DNA of 64,000 bases from Lophius americanus (GCA_037951165.1 JBBDHG010000166.1:1321501-1385500), one strand, 5' to 3'; positions 10,540 through 23,465 are shown, counted from the stretch's first letter. The notes: generated by a model from the sequence alone, not told the origin. Translations and numbers: made by a program.

Positions 10540-13170
10540 GGATTAGCAATTTGCTAATCCATTTTGACATCTACTGAATTAGAAACGTGATGCTTTACCT
10601 TTTTAAACTTTATCGATACCTGTTATATGTTTGATGGCTGATGTGGAGCCTGCAGGAAACAGCAGACAGTTTAACATCTACGTATGGAATGCAGCCCTTT
10701 TTGAAGAATAAAGACTAGCCTACAGCTAGTCGCCTCATTTTCACAAGAAGGAAAGGAGTCAGGCTCGATGATGAGCTTTCTTCATCCCTCAGAGAACCAG
10801 GTAAAGACTGTGGGAGAAGTCCGTGTCTTCATCACTGCCACAGGTTTACAACTGTGGAAACAGAACTACAACCTGGACCCGACCTGCAAGGGGAAATGTG
10901 CCGCAAGGCATCCAGTCTACCAGAAATATCTCAGAAGGCTCCAAGGTGAAGAGGAGCGGGTGGACTCATCTTCTTCATCAACAGCAAGGTGGGAGCTGAA
11001 GATTTGGTGCTTCAGATCAGGGCCATCAGATCTCAAGTCTGCTCTGCTGCATAACTATGTAAAAGCCTGTTCTCCGGGTTTGAATGGATTACGGGTCGCT
11101 TCAATGAAGTCCATCAATAAATAATGTAAATATGCGACATTGTGATTTCAGTGACTTTTAGTGGTTGATGGTTTATTGTTTCATAAATGGATACAATAAA
11201 AAAGAACAAAAGACCTTTTGAAAGAGTATTTTCTCCTCGCTTCAGTTCTCTAAGACGAATAGTTGGAGCTAATTTAACCCAGAAGAACCCAGAACCGTTG
11301 GACCATAAAGGAGAATCATGGGGAAAACAATAAATAGTCCAAACACATTTCTGAGATAGTTTTATATATGCAGCTGCTTGTCAGATATCTGTCGTGTAAC
11401 AGTTGGCTTTTATGGTTATGGCTTTTAAATTGAAAAATAAATCAGAAGGACATTTTATCTTCTATTTATTAGGAGTACCGATTTTTTTTTTTTTTTCAAT
11501 TTTAGTCTCTCAGTATTTCTCAAATACTCTGAAACTTTTTATTCATTCATTTATTATACGTCATCACTCATCCTCTTCTGAATGCCGGGGGGTCGGAGCC
11601 CATCCCAGCTGACAAGGGCTTATATCCCTGGATCAAATTTGTTTATGGACCAAACCATTACTGACAGAGTTTCAAGACGGCACGTCACCACAAGGGGGCG
11701 CCACCGCTCCAACCAGCCTTTCTAAAAAAATGTTCTTTTATTTAAAAGGCTGCAACACATTAAATATCAGCAAAATGTAATCTTCTCTTGGATGTGCCAA
11801 ATCCACCCGTTTCATACTAAACAGTCAATTAGTTTCCCCATAATCTAACAAGCAGAAAAGCGCTGAGAAGTGAAAACCCCGACCTTGGCGGCGGTAATGA
11901 AACTGAGGTCCGATTTACGCGCTCATGACCCGCTGCTTCACTTTGGCAGGAGGAGGGAGAAATATTATACCATAAAATATCATAAAAAAGAAAAATGAGG
12001 TGAAGAGAAAAACGTCACTTTACTGTAATTCCTTGACTTTGCGAAGCCTTTCAAGACTTGAAGGCAAAAGTAATTTTATAGCATTTTCATTAAGTGACAC
12101 AAATTTAGGGCCAAAGAAAGTGGAACAAGAGACGACATGAAATTCTACTGCTGGACGAGAACCTCTTCAAAAGCCACAATCTTGGTGAGTTTGTCACGTT
12201 TCTCTTCAGCCGTTATTCTCGTCCACGCTCGCCTGCAGAAAGACTCAAACACCTGCTTTTGTCTCACCTGCGCCTGCTTACGCTAGCTGTGGCCGCGCCA
12301 GCATCCAGATTCTCCGCTTAGGTCCCGCCCACGCCCCCCGGGCTCGTGGGATGCGTCCCTGCCGGCGCCATAATAGGTCGGGACCCTGACTTAGACTTAG
12401 ATTTAGACGTACAAGATAAGAATAAGAATATAAACGTGACTGTAGAGTCCGTGTACGAGTTGTTTGCTGTTAGCAGGTAGCATGAGGTAGATTAGAGCAA
12501 AGATGTGTGCAAAAAATGATTGCGATGGGTTAAGGTCAATGTTGGCGGGTTTTTACTTCAGGAAAGATTTCCTGAACCGGTCCTGGACCGGATCTGCCTA
12601 AACCGTGAAGGCTCGTCTGAAATAGTCAACTTAAAGTTGAAGTGAATATTGTGAAGTAACAAACCGAAACAATGCTGATTATGAACGTTAGAGAGCTTCA
12701 TTATGACGTAAAAGACGGATCTTTTTCTTTTAGGACAGTGTCTCGGTTCTTACGAAGATGGTAAACGGACCTTTGTGCTTCTTTCTGATGTTCCAACGAA
12801 AGAAATTCAAAAATCATAGAACGGGGTTCAAGTTTATTTTACATAAAATAATGTGTTTTTTTCACATTTTCAATGTAAATCAGAATTTATTTCCAAAGTT
12901 ATAGAAGAAAAAGTTACATAATAGACATTTTACATGCAGTAAGGTAAAAAAAGATAAAGGTTATTTGTAGACATTATATAACTGTTCCTGTCTACACATC
13001 TAGTTTTTTTTGGAAGAAAAAGCTGCATTTATCAATTTAACTAAGTTCCCTTTATCATAAATATAGTTTTGGCTTTTGTAACAAACCAAACCGTCTGAAA
13101 ATCAATTGAAAATTCAGCGAGTTATGATGATTTTATTTGGGACTGACCTCCAGCCTCGATAGACTGACGT
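10540..13170. other. Intergenic DNA, no supported gene
   Basis: An open frame of 118 codons at 10768-11124 has no recognisable domain or splice context and is not called a gene. A short remnant of a SINE-like consensus (GGGGGTCGGAGCCCATCCCAGCTGAC) is at about 11580-11615. The remainder is AT-rich with no clear feature. Confidence 0.6.
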
Positions 13171-13171
13171 C

Positions 13172-13210
13172 CATATATATATATATATACATATATATAA
13201 ATATATATAT
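13172..13210. repeat. (AT)n microsatellite
   Basis: AT dinucleotide tract with C and AA interruptions. Confidence 0.9.
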
Positions 13211-13214
13211 CAAA

Positions 13215-13515
13215 CATGCCCCTAATATAACCTAGTGCTAGGTCGGTGCTGGTGCCAGTGCTTAGTTGGTTCAACTCACGCACCTGCTAAGAACCTGTTT
13301 GCTATTACATTGGCAGGGAGCTAAGTCAGAGCCACGCCATTACATCATCGAATAACGTCATCGGGTCTTGGTTCTAGACCAGCAGAGAGTCGGTGCTTGC
13401 CTGGCACCAGTTTTGAGAGCCGGTGCTTAGGTTGTCGAAAAGCAAAGAACTGTCGCCAAGTCAGGCTCTGGCTCCGGACTAGCCTTGGAACCAGCTCGGT
13501 GGAAAAGGGGTAAGA
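13215..13515. mobile_element. Possible non-autonomous DNA transposon ending ACCAGCTCGGTGGAAAAGGGG
   Basis: Has many near-repeats of the words CGGTGCT, GGCTCTGG and TTGGAACCAGCTCGGTGGAAAAGGGG. This kind of terminal wording, with TTTTCCAC on the other strand, is typical of abundant non-autonomous fish DNA transposons. The left end was not identified. Confidence 0.35.
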
Positions 13516-14299
13516 GTTACTGGGAGTAGTCCGTTATTTTCTTACAAGTTAATTTTCTTGATTTTTAGCACCATTACAGCTTTTCTTTCATGATTCTTAT
13601 TAAAATAAAAAAAATATACATATGTAAAAACTATAAAAAGCTCTAACTTGTATCACAATAAATACAATGTGAATGATTCATCTTTTGGCGGCGTGACTGG
13701 ACTTTTTGACAGTTAGGTGTCTGTAACTTTTTCTGAAATTATGCAAATTTGACGCCTGAGGCTGGAAAGACGCCGGAAAACAATCAGTCATCCCTGGAAC
13801 GCCACGCTCAAAAGAGGACGCATTCACGCGCTGACTGACAGCTTGGCAAGTTCTCTTATAATGGAAATAATTAAACTGTGTTGATGTGCCAAGAATGTGA
13901 TTTAATTTTCATCATCTCAGCAAGTTACTGCTCTATAAACTCGTGTCCATCCACATGTATAATTAATGAGGTGCCAGGCCAAACTGTGTCTAATTTTGTA
14001 AAAGGTGCGGCATCTTCCTCCGACCTCAACGTCCCGCTCCAGAGGAACGCCGGAAATCAATATATCATTCACCGAAATTAAGTTCTTCTTAATTAAGAAC
14101 GTCTAACATTTCAATGAGACGACTTTACCTGAAATGACCCAGAGTTTAAGCGTTTTCACGTTCTAGTAGGACACTACCTCCAGGAACGCTCATACAGACG
14201 GTGATGGAATCCTCAAGTGTCCATTACATTATGTCCATCACAGACACATTTGATTTAAAGGTACCGGATTCCTCTCAAACCCGTACAGAGTTCTATCTC

Positions 14300-15012
14300 T
14301 ACTAAAAACTACAGGTACTACTACAGGTGTAGGTCTACTACAGGTGTAGGTTTACTACAGGTGTAGATCTACTCCAGGTGTAGGTTTACTACAGGTGTAG
14401 GTCTACTACAGGATTAAGTCTAATACAGGTGAAGGTTTAGTACAGGATTAAATCTAATACAGGTGAAGGTTTACTACAGGATTAAGTCTAATACAGGTGT
14501 AGGTCTCCTACAGGTGTAGGTCTACTACAGGATTAAGTCTAATACAGGTGAAGGTTTAGTACAGGATTAAATCTAATACAGGTGAAGGTTTACTACAGGA
14601 TTAAGTCTCAAACAGGTGTAGGTCTACTACAGGATTAAGTCTAATACAGGTGTAGGTCTACTACAGGATTAAGTCTAATACAGGTGAAGGTTTACTACAG
14701 GATTAAGTCTAATACAGGTGAAGGTTTAGTACAGGATTAAGTCTAATACAGGTGAAGGTATAGTACAGGATTAAGTCTAATACAGGTGAAGGTTTACTAC
14801 AGGATTAAGTCTAATACAGGTGTAGGTCTACTACAGGATTAAGTCTAATACAGGTGAAGGTTTACTACAGGATTAAGTCTAATACAGGTGAAGGTTTAGT
14901 ACAGGATTAAGTCTAATACAGGTGAAGGTTTAGTACAGGATTAAGTCTAATACAGGTGAAGGTTTACTACAGGATTAAGTCTAATACAGTTGTAGGTCCA
15001 CTACAGGTATAG
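14300..15012 (+). repeat. Minisatellite of 17-bp monomers in 34-bp dimers
   Basis: About 40 head-to-tail monomers of the types CTACTACAGGTGTAGGT, CTAATACAGGTGAAGGT and CTACTACAGGATTAAGT. In most of the array they alternate, giving a 34-base period. Every monomer keeps TACAGG; the half after it is GTGAAGG, GTGTAGG or ATTAAGT. There are no unique spacers, so this is not a CRISPR array. It is intergenic between neurl1b and mtnr1c. Confidence 0.97.
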
Positions 15013-15014
15013 AC

Positions 15015-16330
15015 CGCACATGTGATGATCTGGAATGCCACTCAGCAGATCACATTCCTCCAACAAGGCCCCAAACTCCTCTTTAATTCAGTCCAGCCTT
15101 GTATTAAATCAAAGTCATGACCCCACCATCTGTGGAAATGAACTTAAATCTGGGGGCTCTGGATTGTTATGAGGATTTACATCAAATCCATAAACTCAGG
15201 GATACTAACTCAATAAATACGCCTCATTGTTTTCGTCAAGATCTGCGGATTAAAACCCTGAGAAAGGAAAGAAAACTGTGGGAAAAAGGAACCAGCTCCA
15301 AAGTTTCCACCCCTTTATCTGAATCTGCACTAAAATGGTCAGGGGTCTGTTTTATTCTTCATGGAAATCAAACAAACAAGTGAGAACAGAACCTTCACGG
15401 TCGGTATTAATGTATCATTGTTGGAGATACTGACTGAAATAGAGGAGTCAGCGTTTGTCAGGGTGCCCTCCCTACCGTACACTCCCACCTTATTTGGTAG
15501 AGTCTTGGCCTTCTGTGACGCTCAATAAACACTTTGGCCGGACTTAGAGCTCAAAGAAATTAAGCTCGCGCTGTAGGTCTAAATATGGAAGTTATCTTTG
15601 CTGATCTTTAATAGTTTTCTTCATTTTATTTATCTGAGAAAATCAAATACATCAGTGTTTAAATGTCCTCCGTCAGAAGGTCAGAGCAGTTTTCTCTCTG
15701 TTAGATACGGTAGACGTACACTGACTTGTGTTAAAAAAAATAAAATGAAAGACTCTTAATAACAGAAGTCTTGATTTACTCCACTCAGAGAAATAAAATA
15801 AAATGAAAAACTTCTGCAGGATGTTTCCATTGGCTGTTTTTGTTTTTGTTTTGTTTTTGTCATTTTTAATATAATATCAATTTAATATGAATTTAATATA
15901 TTAGAAACTTCCATTCCATTTCTGTTGCTGTCATTCCCCACAAAGGAATGATTGAGGACTGAGGTAAAGATGACGTGATACTTAGTCCATAAGAAAGTCT
16001 CTGGTGCTCAGACTCTTCAAGGAGATGGTCTGTATACTGGTGGTGGCGGCTGATAGCTCTGCTGAGACTGATGAGTGATGGATCTGCCAGGACTTATATG
16101 AGGAGGTGGAGGAATATGAGCGTGAATGAAAGGTGTTTGGGACCGTATGAGCGGTAACTGTGGCCTGAGTGTGCAAGGCGATAGTCTTCCTTACCGAACT
16201 TTAGCTAGATCTTCATTAGAGGAGAACTTAGTGGATAAATACAAACCCACTAACCTCATGAGATTTAAGCACATCTCTTCTTTTGGTGTGATAAGAAACG
16301 ATAGATTGTGAGTGATCGTGTGTGTGATTG
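15015..16330. other. Intergenic DNA, nothing recognised
   Basis: No supported gene. Small open frames here (for example 15117-15383) lack recognisable homology or splice context. Confidence 0.55.
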
Positions 16331-16334
16331 TTTA

Positions 16335-16665
16335 TTATAATCCTGAAAAGTCGGGGATATTATGGAATCGGCATCGTTACATCGCTAATTCGCGAAATTT
16401 GTCCGCATTCCAGCGCAGATTGTACGTGTTAACTCAAAACTCAAAAACGGATTATGGGTCATTTTCAAATTTTATACCCTTATAGACCTAAGTGCGAGGA
16501 AAAACTGGTTGTATTTTGGGAAAAGGCTGGCTGTATATTTTCCGACACTAGGGGGAGCTTCATCTCCAAAACAATGTCGGCGTTGTCCAAACTTAGTGCG
16601 ATATGAATCGAGTCAAGTAGTACAAAAGGCAGCTTTCCTTTAGTCTATTAATATATATAATATTA
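16335..16665 (+). repeat. Repeat family R1, partial copy, + orientation
   Basis: Begins with the 'gggatattatggaatcggcatcg' block seen inverted at the ends of the copies at 45425 and 49445. It continues through 'attatgggtcattttcaaat' to the box ACACTAGGGGGAGCTTCATC and 'gatatgaatcgagtcaag'. Confidence 0.6.
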
Positions 16666-16844
16666 TAATATTTATAGATGGAGGAGCTTCTTCAGCCGAT
16701 TCAAAAGCACAAAAATTTGACTGTTGGCTTTTCGAGGCTTCGAAAATGTGAGGAGCAAATGTAAAAAGTTGTCCGAAAAAATAAATGCAGATACCTGAAA
16801 ACGGCGCTTAACAGCCTTTCTCAGAATAATCTCTATATATCGAT

Positions 16845-17200
16845 ACTTGGGCTTTATATTTGATTCTAATCTCACTTTTGATGCTCAGATAAGACAAACG
16901 TTCCAGTCCTGCTTCCTTCTTATGAACCATTTCCAGAATCCAACTCCTGCAATCGCATCCAAACTCCCTTTAAAAAGTTACCCATGCCTTCATCTTCTCC
17001 CTAATCCATTATTGCGACTCCCTCCTCTTCGGTATAAATCAGAAATCACTGTCTCGCCTCAAAACGGTAAACAAAAAACTCATTAGAAGGGCTTTTCTTT
17101 TTATTGTTTTAACAGATTACATCCGCCTTATCCCGGCTTTATTACATCGCCTTCCCTGTTTGTGTCAGGGTTGATTCTAAGAACAGAAACAAAGTATTCG
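16845..17200 (+). mobile_element. L2-like LINE, degraded reverse-transcriptase C-terminal fragment
   Basis: Plus-strand translation gives LGFIFDSNLTFDAQIRQTF, resembling the 'LGVIFDSNLTFDPHI' segment after the RT palm in L2-like elements. Further on comes 'LHRLPCLCQG', like 'LHRLPVCVRVDFKIL'. Frameshifts and stops make it a relic. Confidence 0.6.
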
Positions 17201-17391
17201 TTCTTGGCTTCCTTCCCGCCGCTGGAACATTATTGACACAAACAGAGCCGAGGAGTTGGGCAGGGAGAGTGATATAATGTGGGTGCTACATTTTTAGCCA
17301 GTCGTGTTCCAAAACTGTTAACTGCGTCGGCCTCGAAAAACCCACTACCGAGAAAAAAGAAAAAAGGAAAGAAGAAGCTGTTGAACAGAAG

Positions 17392-17645
17392 CCTCTCTGT
17401 GTGGAATTTTAATGTTCTCCCAGGGTTTGCTGGGTTCTCCAGCTTCTCCAGCTTCCTCCCACAGTCTAAAAAAAAATAAAAATAAAAATGCACTATAGGT
17501 GGACCGGTGAGTCCGAACCGTTTCAAACTCACATGTTTAGAAGAGAGCATGAATAAATGTTCTCCGTCTGTCTGTCAGCGCCGTGATGAAACAATGACCT
17601 TTTCCGGGGTACCGGCCTCTCGCCCAATTGTCAGCTGGTAACCCT
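17392..17645 (+). mobile_element. SINE-like fragment (CTCTGTGTGGAATTT...CTCGCCCAATTGTCAGCTGG)
   Basis: Resembles the middle of the abundant teleost repeat with 'tgtggagtttgcatgttctccc', 'cttcctcccacagtccaaa' and 'ctctcgcccattgtcagctggg'. It is the opposite orientation of the copy at 26651-26955. Confidence 0.5.
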
Positions 17646-17822
17646 GTGCAGGATTATGAGGTCATATAAAAAGTGATGGATATAATATATATAAACAAAA
17701 CGGTTTCTATGGCAACGAGACCGGATGAAGATGATGATGATTACATGATATCCCCGAATTTCAGTGGATTTAATAAGAGTTCGGTGACCGAACCGTAGGA
17801 GTATGAGTAATCGAGATTTCAT

Positions 17823-18328
17823 TAACCCTTTGATGTCCCGCTCAACTCTTTGGTTGAGTTCATTTTGACAGAACCTGTTTATAGTCAGACCCGGTGGCAG
17901 CATGTAGTATATACTGAAGAGAAAGGGGCCGAGGATGTAGCCCTGAGGGACGCCCCAATGCTGAATATGCCAAAGAGGAGGAGGCATTAATCATGGCTAT
18001 AGAGAAAGTCCTATTTGATAAGTAGCATTTTTTTTTTTTTTACATATAAATGCTTGTGAGGACAGAATTATGTAACTTGATACAAATTAAAACGTCTGGT
18101 CAGGGTGGAATAGTTTTCTAAAAATGCCCTTTAGGTTGAGCTAACTTAATTAAAATCGACAATTTTACATGAAATACAACATTTTTTAAGCCCCATTCTT
18201 CTTCTTTTTTAACTGTTTGAAAACTGAATTTGTCATTTTTATTAAATCAATAAATGCCCCCAAAATAATATATACAAAGAAATAAGTTTGCCATAACAGT
18301 TTTCCTCGGGAGAACATTAAAGAGTTAA
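17823..18328 (-). mobile_element. TTAA/TIR element (family P), copy A, carrying RT fragment
   Basis: Left end TTAACCCTTTGATGTCC (17823-17839) and right end GAACATTAAAGAGTTAA (18312-18328) are imperfect inverted repeats flanked by TTAA. Next to the left end is the small hairpin CTCAACTCTTTGGTTGAG. Inside, on the minus strand, is GVPQGYILGPFLFSIYYMLPPG, a piece of LINE reverse transcriptase with box-4 wording. About 506 bases. Confidence 0.6.
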
Positions 18329-18329
18329 A

Positions 18330-19015
18330 GTCTGAAACCGTTCAGGCCGGAGTGATTTAAGATGCTACGTTCAGTTTGGTGCCAAATGACCCGCCAACTA
18401 TTTCTGATGGGGTTGTCACATTTTAATTATCTCCGTGGTCGGCGCTGATTTTTAATTGGCTGTCGCTGCTGAGCTGACGACGGCGGCCTCATTCACCAGA
18501 AGCTCCGCGGCTACTTGTCGTTTCAGACACCTCCATTATCATCAGCTCCGTTTGATGATCCAGTGTACATACTTGTACTGAACACATCTGGCGCGATGAC
18601 CCGTTTGCTCTGTGGAGCACCAACAAAACCCACTTTCATTGTTTCAGGCCATTAACCAATCCAATGTCCTGTCTTCTACTCCAGCAACCTCTATCCGGGC
18701 TCCTCTGCTGTCGTCCTCCCTGATAGAACTGGATCTTGCTGGGCTTGATTAAACAGCTCATTGCTTTCTGTGGGCCGTTTGGTTGGGGGGGCGAACAGCA
18801 TTTTTTGCGGTTTCGATTTCAGTTCTTCAACTTAAGTTTGACATAATTGCACTTATGGTTGGAAAGTGTCGTCACAAATCTATGTTTTATGTCAAAAAAA
18901 TACAAGTTAAGTCTCCTTCCGGTGCTTCATTTGGACGAAATTAACATAAATTTGGACTAAATCTAACGAAAGCTTTGGAAGTTATGTTTGAAAAGAGTTA
19001 CTCTTTTACGTGTCC
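18330..19015. other. Intergenic DNA, nothing recognised
   Basis: No supported gene, RNA or clear repeat. Confidence 0.5.
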
Positions 19016-19019
19016 TTGG

Positions 19020-19345
19020 TAAAAGAGCTACCCCTACGGAGAATTATATCAACTATTAGAGGAAACTAAGATACGGAGATAGACAGATCTCCTGGAGACG
19101 ATTCGTAAGCAGAAAAAAAATTTGGTCTGAATCGAAACCAACGGTTGAGAAATTGTGGCCCGAAAACTTTTGGAGGTAATGATCCTAGTGGTGGAAATAT
19201 GCAGCTGACCGTAACCCCAAATCAATCCAGTTCTTCCTCGCACTAAAGTCTATGTGGGTATGAATTTTTAAACATTACATTAAATAGGATCTGAGTACTT
19301 TTCAGCAGAGATAACGCCTCAAAAATATCCCTGATTTTTTTCGGG
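19020..19345 (-). repeat. Repeat family R1, partial copy, - orientation
   Basis: Shows 'aatcgaaaccaacggttgagaaatt', 'tcctagtggtggaaatatgcagctgacc', 'ccagttcttcctcgcactaaagtctatgtggg' and an 'atccataatgg' end, all inverted relative to 16335-16665. Confidence 0.6.
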
Positions 19346-19349
19346 GCTA

Positions 19350-20100
19350 GAATCAGGGCATCCATAATGGGTGCGTTAGCTTAGCATACTTCTGTTTCCA
19401 AACACTGTTCTCCTGCTGAGAGAAAGTGGACACGGGTCTACAAAACCCACCCAACCTATCACCCGATCAAACAACCAATGAAACAGCTTCTTTTTTTAAA
19501 ATATATATTTTGGTATCAAAATATAGAAAAATATCTTCATTTATCCACAAAACACAAAGTATTGGAGAATATTAATAAAACCGTCCCCTGAAACGACCTG
19601 AAGCCCCCTCCTATGCTCGCGTCTAAAGGTTGAGTATCACGGTAAAGAAAATATCGCCGTATAAAGTAGGTTAAATTGAAGCCGACTCATTTGCAACCCA
19701 ATGGAGGCACCAGAGAGAAAAATAAATGCTGCCCAATCAAATGTACTCTTCACCACATGAGCATAACGACAAACGCTTTCGACCCCAGTATTATTACTGG
19801 ATGAGTGGGTCTCCATTCATTCATATTTATATTCAAGCATAAATTAGCCAATAGTAAGTGTCAACTCATCACTCTTTTAATTCATATTTATATATTCCAT
19901 TGGACATCGGACACTTTTCCCTTTTGTCTCTTCTCTTTAGATTTACAAGCACTTTATTCCTTTATTCTATCTATTCTATCTATTCCATCTATCATGTACA
20001 TGTGAATTTTATTTATTCCATTTCTTATTTTTCTTATTTCTTCATTTCTGTCCTGTGTATGTTTATATATATGTATATATGTACGTTTTTAAATATATAT
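19350..20100. other. Intergenic AT-rich DNA
   Basis: Contains (TCTAT)n-like runs near 19966-19995 and AT tracts near 20060-20105. No gene is supported. Confidence 0.55.
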
Positions 20101-20104
20101 ATAT

Positions 20105-20290
20105 ATGCGTGTGAATCAACTTGAGGAGATCTATCATGTATATATTTTACCTATATTTAATCTAATAGTTCATAATCGACTCAATTTAGGGAACTTCTTT
20201 TTCCTTCTTCCTCTTTTCCCATCCTCCTACAACCAATCAGGGGGATTTTTGCTTGAACGACGAAGAGGATTGGGGACGACAGCGAAGGTC
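20105..20290 (+). repeat. Repeat family R1, 3' fragment, + orientation
   Basis: Shows 'gtgaatcaacttgaggagatctat', 'taatagttcat' and 'gaggattggggacgacagcgaagg', the last being the family's terminal block. Confidence 0.5.
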
Positions 20291-20294
20291 TAGT

Positions 20295-21410
20295 TCTTCA
20301 TTATGGTTATATTTTTGAGAGACTTTAAGCTTATATATCTGGCTAACCTTAAGAATAAGTATGATGCAAGAAAATACGACACCTATACGACATTTTGGCC
20401 AATATAGTCGCTCCGACGACCCGGTTTGAAAGTGGACTAATCCCATGTACGACTTCAAGCACCAGCTTTTCCAGTGTTTGTTTTTTATTTGTAATTTGTT
20501 AAACTTAGTCATATCCATAGAAGCCGATGAGGTATTCGGTTTAACTTCTGTATTTTGCAGCTCTATAAAACCAAGCCTAAAGCCATTTTCACCTGTTTGA
20601 ATCAAAAATAAACTCACTTCTCTCCGTTTAATACCGTGAAACTTCTTTGAAATGCCTTAATTTACGGCTTGTGTGTCTTTCCCAAACCATTTTCCCCTGA
20701 GGGCCTTTTTTCCTCGCCAGCAAAAACACCCATAAAAGGTATTTTTCTTGCTTTGCGGAGCCGACAGATGGACCGATCTCAGATCTTTTTCACTAATTCT
20801 GTCATTTTTCCGCTCTTGGAACACAGCTGGTCTCTGCTGCCCCGCTCAGCCAACCGTGTAATTATTTTCATTATATCCTTTTTTTGAAACCAGGTGAAAT
20901 CTCGGCTGATATTCGAATCTCCTTTCTGCGAGCGGAGAGTTTGCCAAGAGGGCTTATTAATTTAGATCAAGTGCAAAATGATAACTCTGAAATTTCATTA
21001 TGCAGAAATAACATTTACTTGATGTCTTTGAAATAGATTTAGACTCCACTGAGGTTTGGACACTTCCTCTTCCTTCTGTAAATGATTCCAGGAAGAAGGG
21101 TTGGTGTATCGAAAAGCTTGTTTCTGCTCATTTGTATATATATAAAAAAAAAAATAGACTTAAAGAATATTGCTTTTGTTTTTACACGAAGATAAAAAAA
21201 GAAAAAAAAACAGGAAGTGGCCCCGGGAGAACTTTATAAAGAAACAGTCTGGGACATAAAGAGTGGGACACAGACTCACAGAGTGTCCGGCTTGATCAGG
21301 ATCAGGGTCCCGCTTCTTGTTGCATTCATGAATAGCAAATAAAAACCGTAATTCAATAAAGGTAAGAGAAACTTTCAGGGAAAAGATTATTTCTTATCGG
21401 GAGGGAGAAA
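20295..21410. other. Intergenic DNA, nothing recognised
   Basis: No supported gene. Short open frames on both strands have no recognisable homology. Confidence 0.5.
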
Positions 21411-21424
21411 CTGATTTTTTTTTT

Positions 21425-21530
21425 TTTCTCAAGGACTCTTTGACACGTAGGATTCCAGGGATTGAACCAACAACCTTCTGATGAGTCACCAATGCGGTAC
21501 AACTCCTTCCACCTTCTGATATACAGATAT
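21425..21530 (-). mobile_element. tRNA-derived SINE fragment
   Basis: On the minus strand it reads like a tRNA-type head (GACTCATCAGAAGGTTGTTG, then GTTCAATCCCTGG, a B-box-like GGTTCAANCC). It is followed by 'tgtcaaagagtccttgag', which resembles the 'gtgtccttgggcaag' body of teleost tRNA SINEs. Confidence 0.55.
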
Positions 21531-21764
21531 CCTCCCTCACCACTAGATGACAGGCTGTTATTGTTTTTACCCACATGTTATGCTAATGACGTCCTTCCCA
21601 AACTATTCATCATTTTCTCCTGCTGCTGCCTCCAGAGGAGACCCAGAGGGAGGAAGAGGAGACGGCGTTATTATTATGGGAATATTCTGCCAGGATATAA
21701 TAGTAGTAATCTTTTCTTTATTTATCACATGTTACACAGAACGTACATAAAGTTCAACGTCGTG

Positions 21765-21945
21765 ACATTTTTCTCTGCATTTAACCCGTCTGTGAGGGAA
21801 AAGTGGGCGGAGCCTGTGACGCATCCTGGGAGCTTTCAGGGTCTTGATCAAGGTCCCACGGCATTTGTGTCAGGAGCTGGGCTCAAATCCCTGGTATCAC
21901 AGTTGAGGGGCAACTACTTTACCCACTGAGCTAAAGCCCCCCCAT
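21765..21945 (-). mobile_element. tRNA-derived SINE, second copy type
   Basis: Minus strand begins GGGGGCTTTAGCTCAGTGGG, a typical A-box region, then GGGATTTGAGCCC as B-box region. The distal part has 'ctgcatttaacccgtc' on the plus strand, as in other teleost SINEs. Age and truncation are visible from mismatches. Confidence 0.6.
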
Positions 21946-23050
21946 TTTTTAAAAAACTTTTTTAACTTTTTTTTTTTTTTTAACAATAATTCATTTTTAT
22001 CTATAATTTGTTTTTAAATAATATAAAATATAAAAATATAAAAAAATATATTATAAATTGAAATAATAGGAACAATTGTTCCATTGTCTAGAATAATGCA
22101 GTTGGATTTTTTTACCCCTCCAAAGTAGCTTTTTTTATTTTTTTAATTTACATTTCATCTTCTTCATTTCAGCATTTATCACGTTCTAAGTTATATAATA
22201 GTGACATGGCTCCAGATTTAAAGTCATGAAGTTCTAAAATAAAATAAGAAAGCAATATTTAGGAATTTTAAGATACAATATTTCTTTAAGTCAGCTTGAA
22301 TTTCTCCTTATGAGAATTGGAAATATTCAAAATGTATTTTTCTAAAAACGTAAACCTACTTGTTCAGTGATTGTATCTTATTTCAGGTGCGATGAGATAT
22401 TACGACTATATTCTTAATGAGACCTTCTGCAGTTTCTGCAGACTGGGGTCAGGCTGCCAGCTGTATTCGATCTGCAGTCCACTCATCAATAAAGAACGGG
22501 CCTCAGTTCTTCCACTCTGCCAAATCAGAGACTCACCTTGAGTCTCGTCCAGCAAAAAAAAAGAAAAAGAGACTTTTGAAATCTTATCCTTCCTTTCATG
22601 TTTCTTTCATGCAGATTTTTCCTGAATAAATAGAAAAGTTTTCGACACTACTCCAAACTTTTCATTGACAGGAAAGTGTGATTTAACAGATGGTGTTTTT
22701 CTTCTTACGCGTAGGTGCAAGAATGTTAGAAAAATAAATAAAAATCAAACTTTGTTTCTTGGAGCCGGTTTTGGCCCATTTGGTTCAAGAACCAACAGGT
22801 TCTTGAAGGTTTCAAATTTGAAAAATATATAAAAATCAGATCATGATTCTTTGGATTGAACATTTTTCTATCCAAAGAATGATGATAAACAAGTTTAAAA
22901 AAATCAAAAGTAGCTTTTAGATTTTTCCAAACCTAAGTGTCATCCTCTTTATTTGAAGAAGATGACATGGAGCGAAGGTTCTGAAACCCAGATCCAGATA
23001 TCCCAAAGAGAAGTCAGGCATATAACAGACTGTCAGAAAGGGATCGGGAT
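21946..23050. other. Intergenic AT-rich DNA, nothing recognised
   Basis: Long A/T runs (21960-22040) and no supported gene. Confidence 0.5.
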
Positions 23051-23395
23051 CAAACCCACTCTGAAAATATTACAGTCCAATATTTAACATTTATGTGTTT
23101 TTTCCCACGCAGTTGAAAACGGTACCAGTGAAGGTGTTTGATGACCCAAGCCCGACCCATGCGGTTTGGAACCAGTTCCATGTTCCGCATATATAGATTT
23201 GGCAAAAGTTTTAACATCGGATGCCATTCGTGACTCATCCGGGTTTTGGGCCCGGCACTGCAAGGACACTGGAATCTGGGTTCTATAGATACATTGGAAT
23301 GAAGGATTATGGTGCCGCCTCTCTGACCAAAGGTTTTTAGTTGGAGTCCCATTTGGAACAAGAGACTGCACTCATGGAGAATAAATAACATCTTA

Positions 23396-23422
23396 ATATA
23401 TATATATCTATATATATCTATA

Positions 23423-23460
<38 letters not shown>
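23396..23460. repeat. (AT)n microsatellite
   Basis: AT dinucleotides with regular C interruptions, directly after a possible SINE-like stretch (about 23110-23395). Confidence 0.9.

Positions 23461-23465
<5 letters not shown>

Noticed and set aside
10768..11124. 118-codon open frame
   Set aside because: No domain, no splice context, composition like its surroundings; likely chance.
14300..15012. CRISPR-like regular array
   Set aside because: Units are contiguous with no unique spacers, in vertebrate DNA; it is a minisatellite.
17392..17475. Continuation of the L2-like LINE after 17200
   Set aside because: The block 'tgtggaattttaatgttctccc ... cttcctcccacagtc' fits the SINE-like teleost repeat better.
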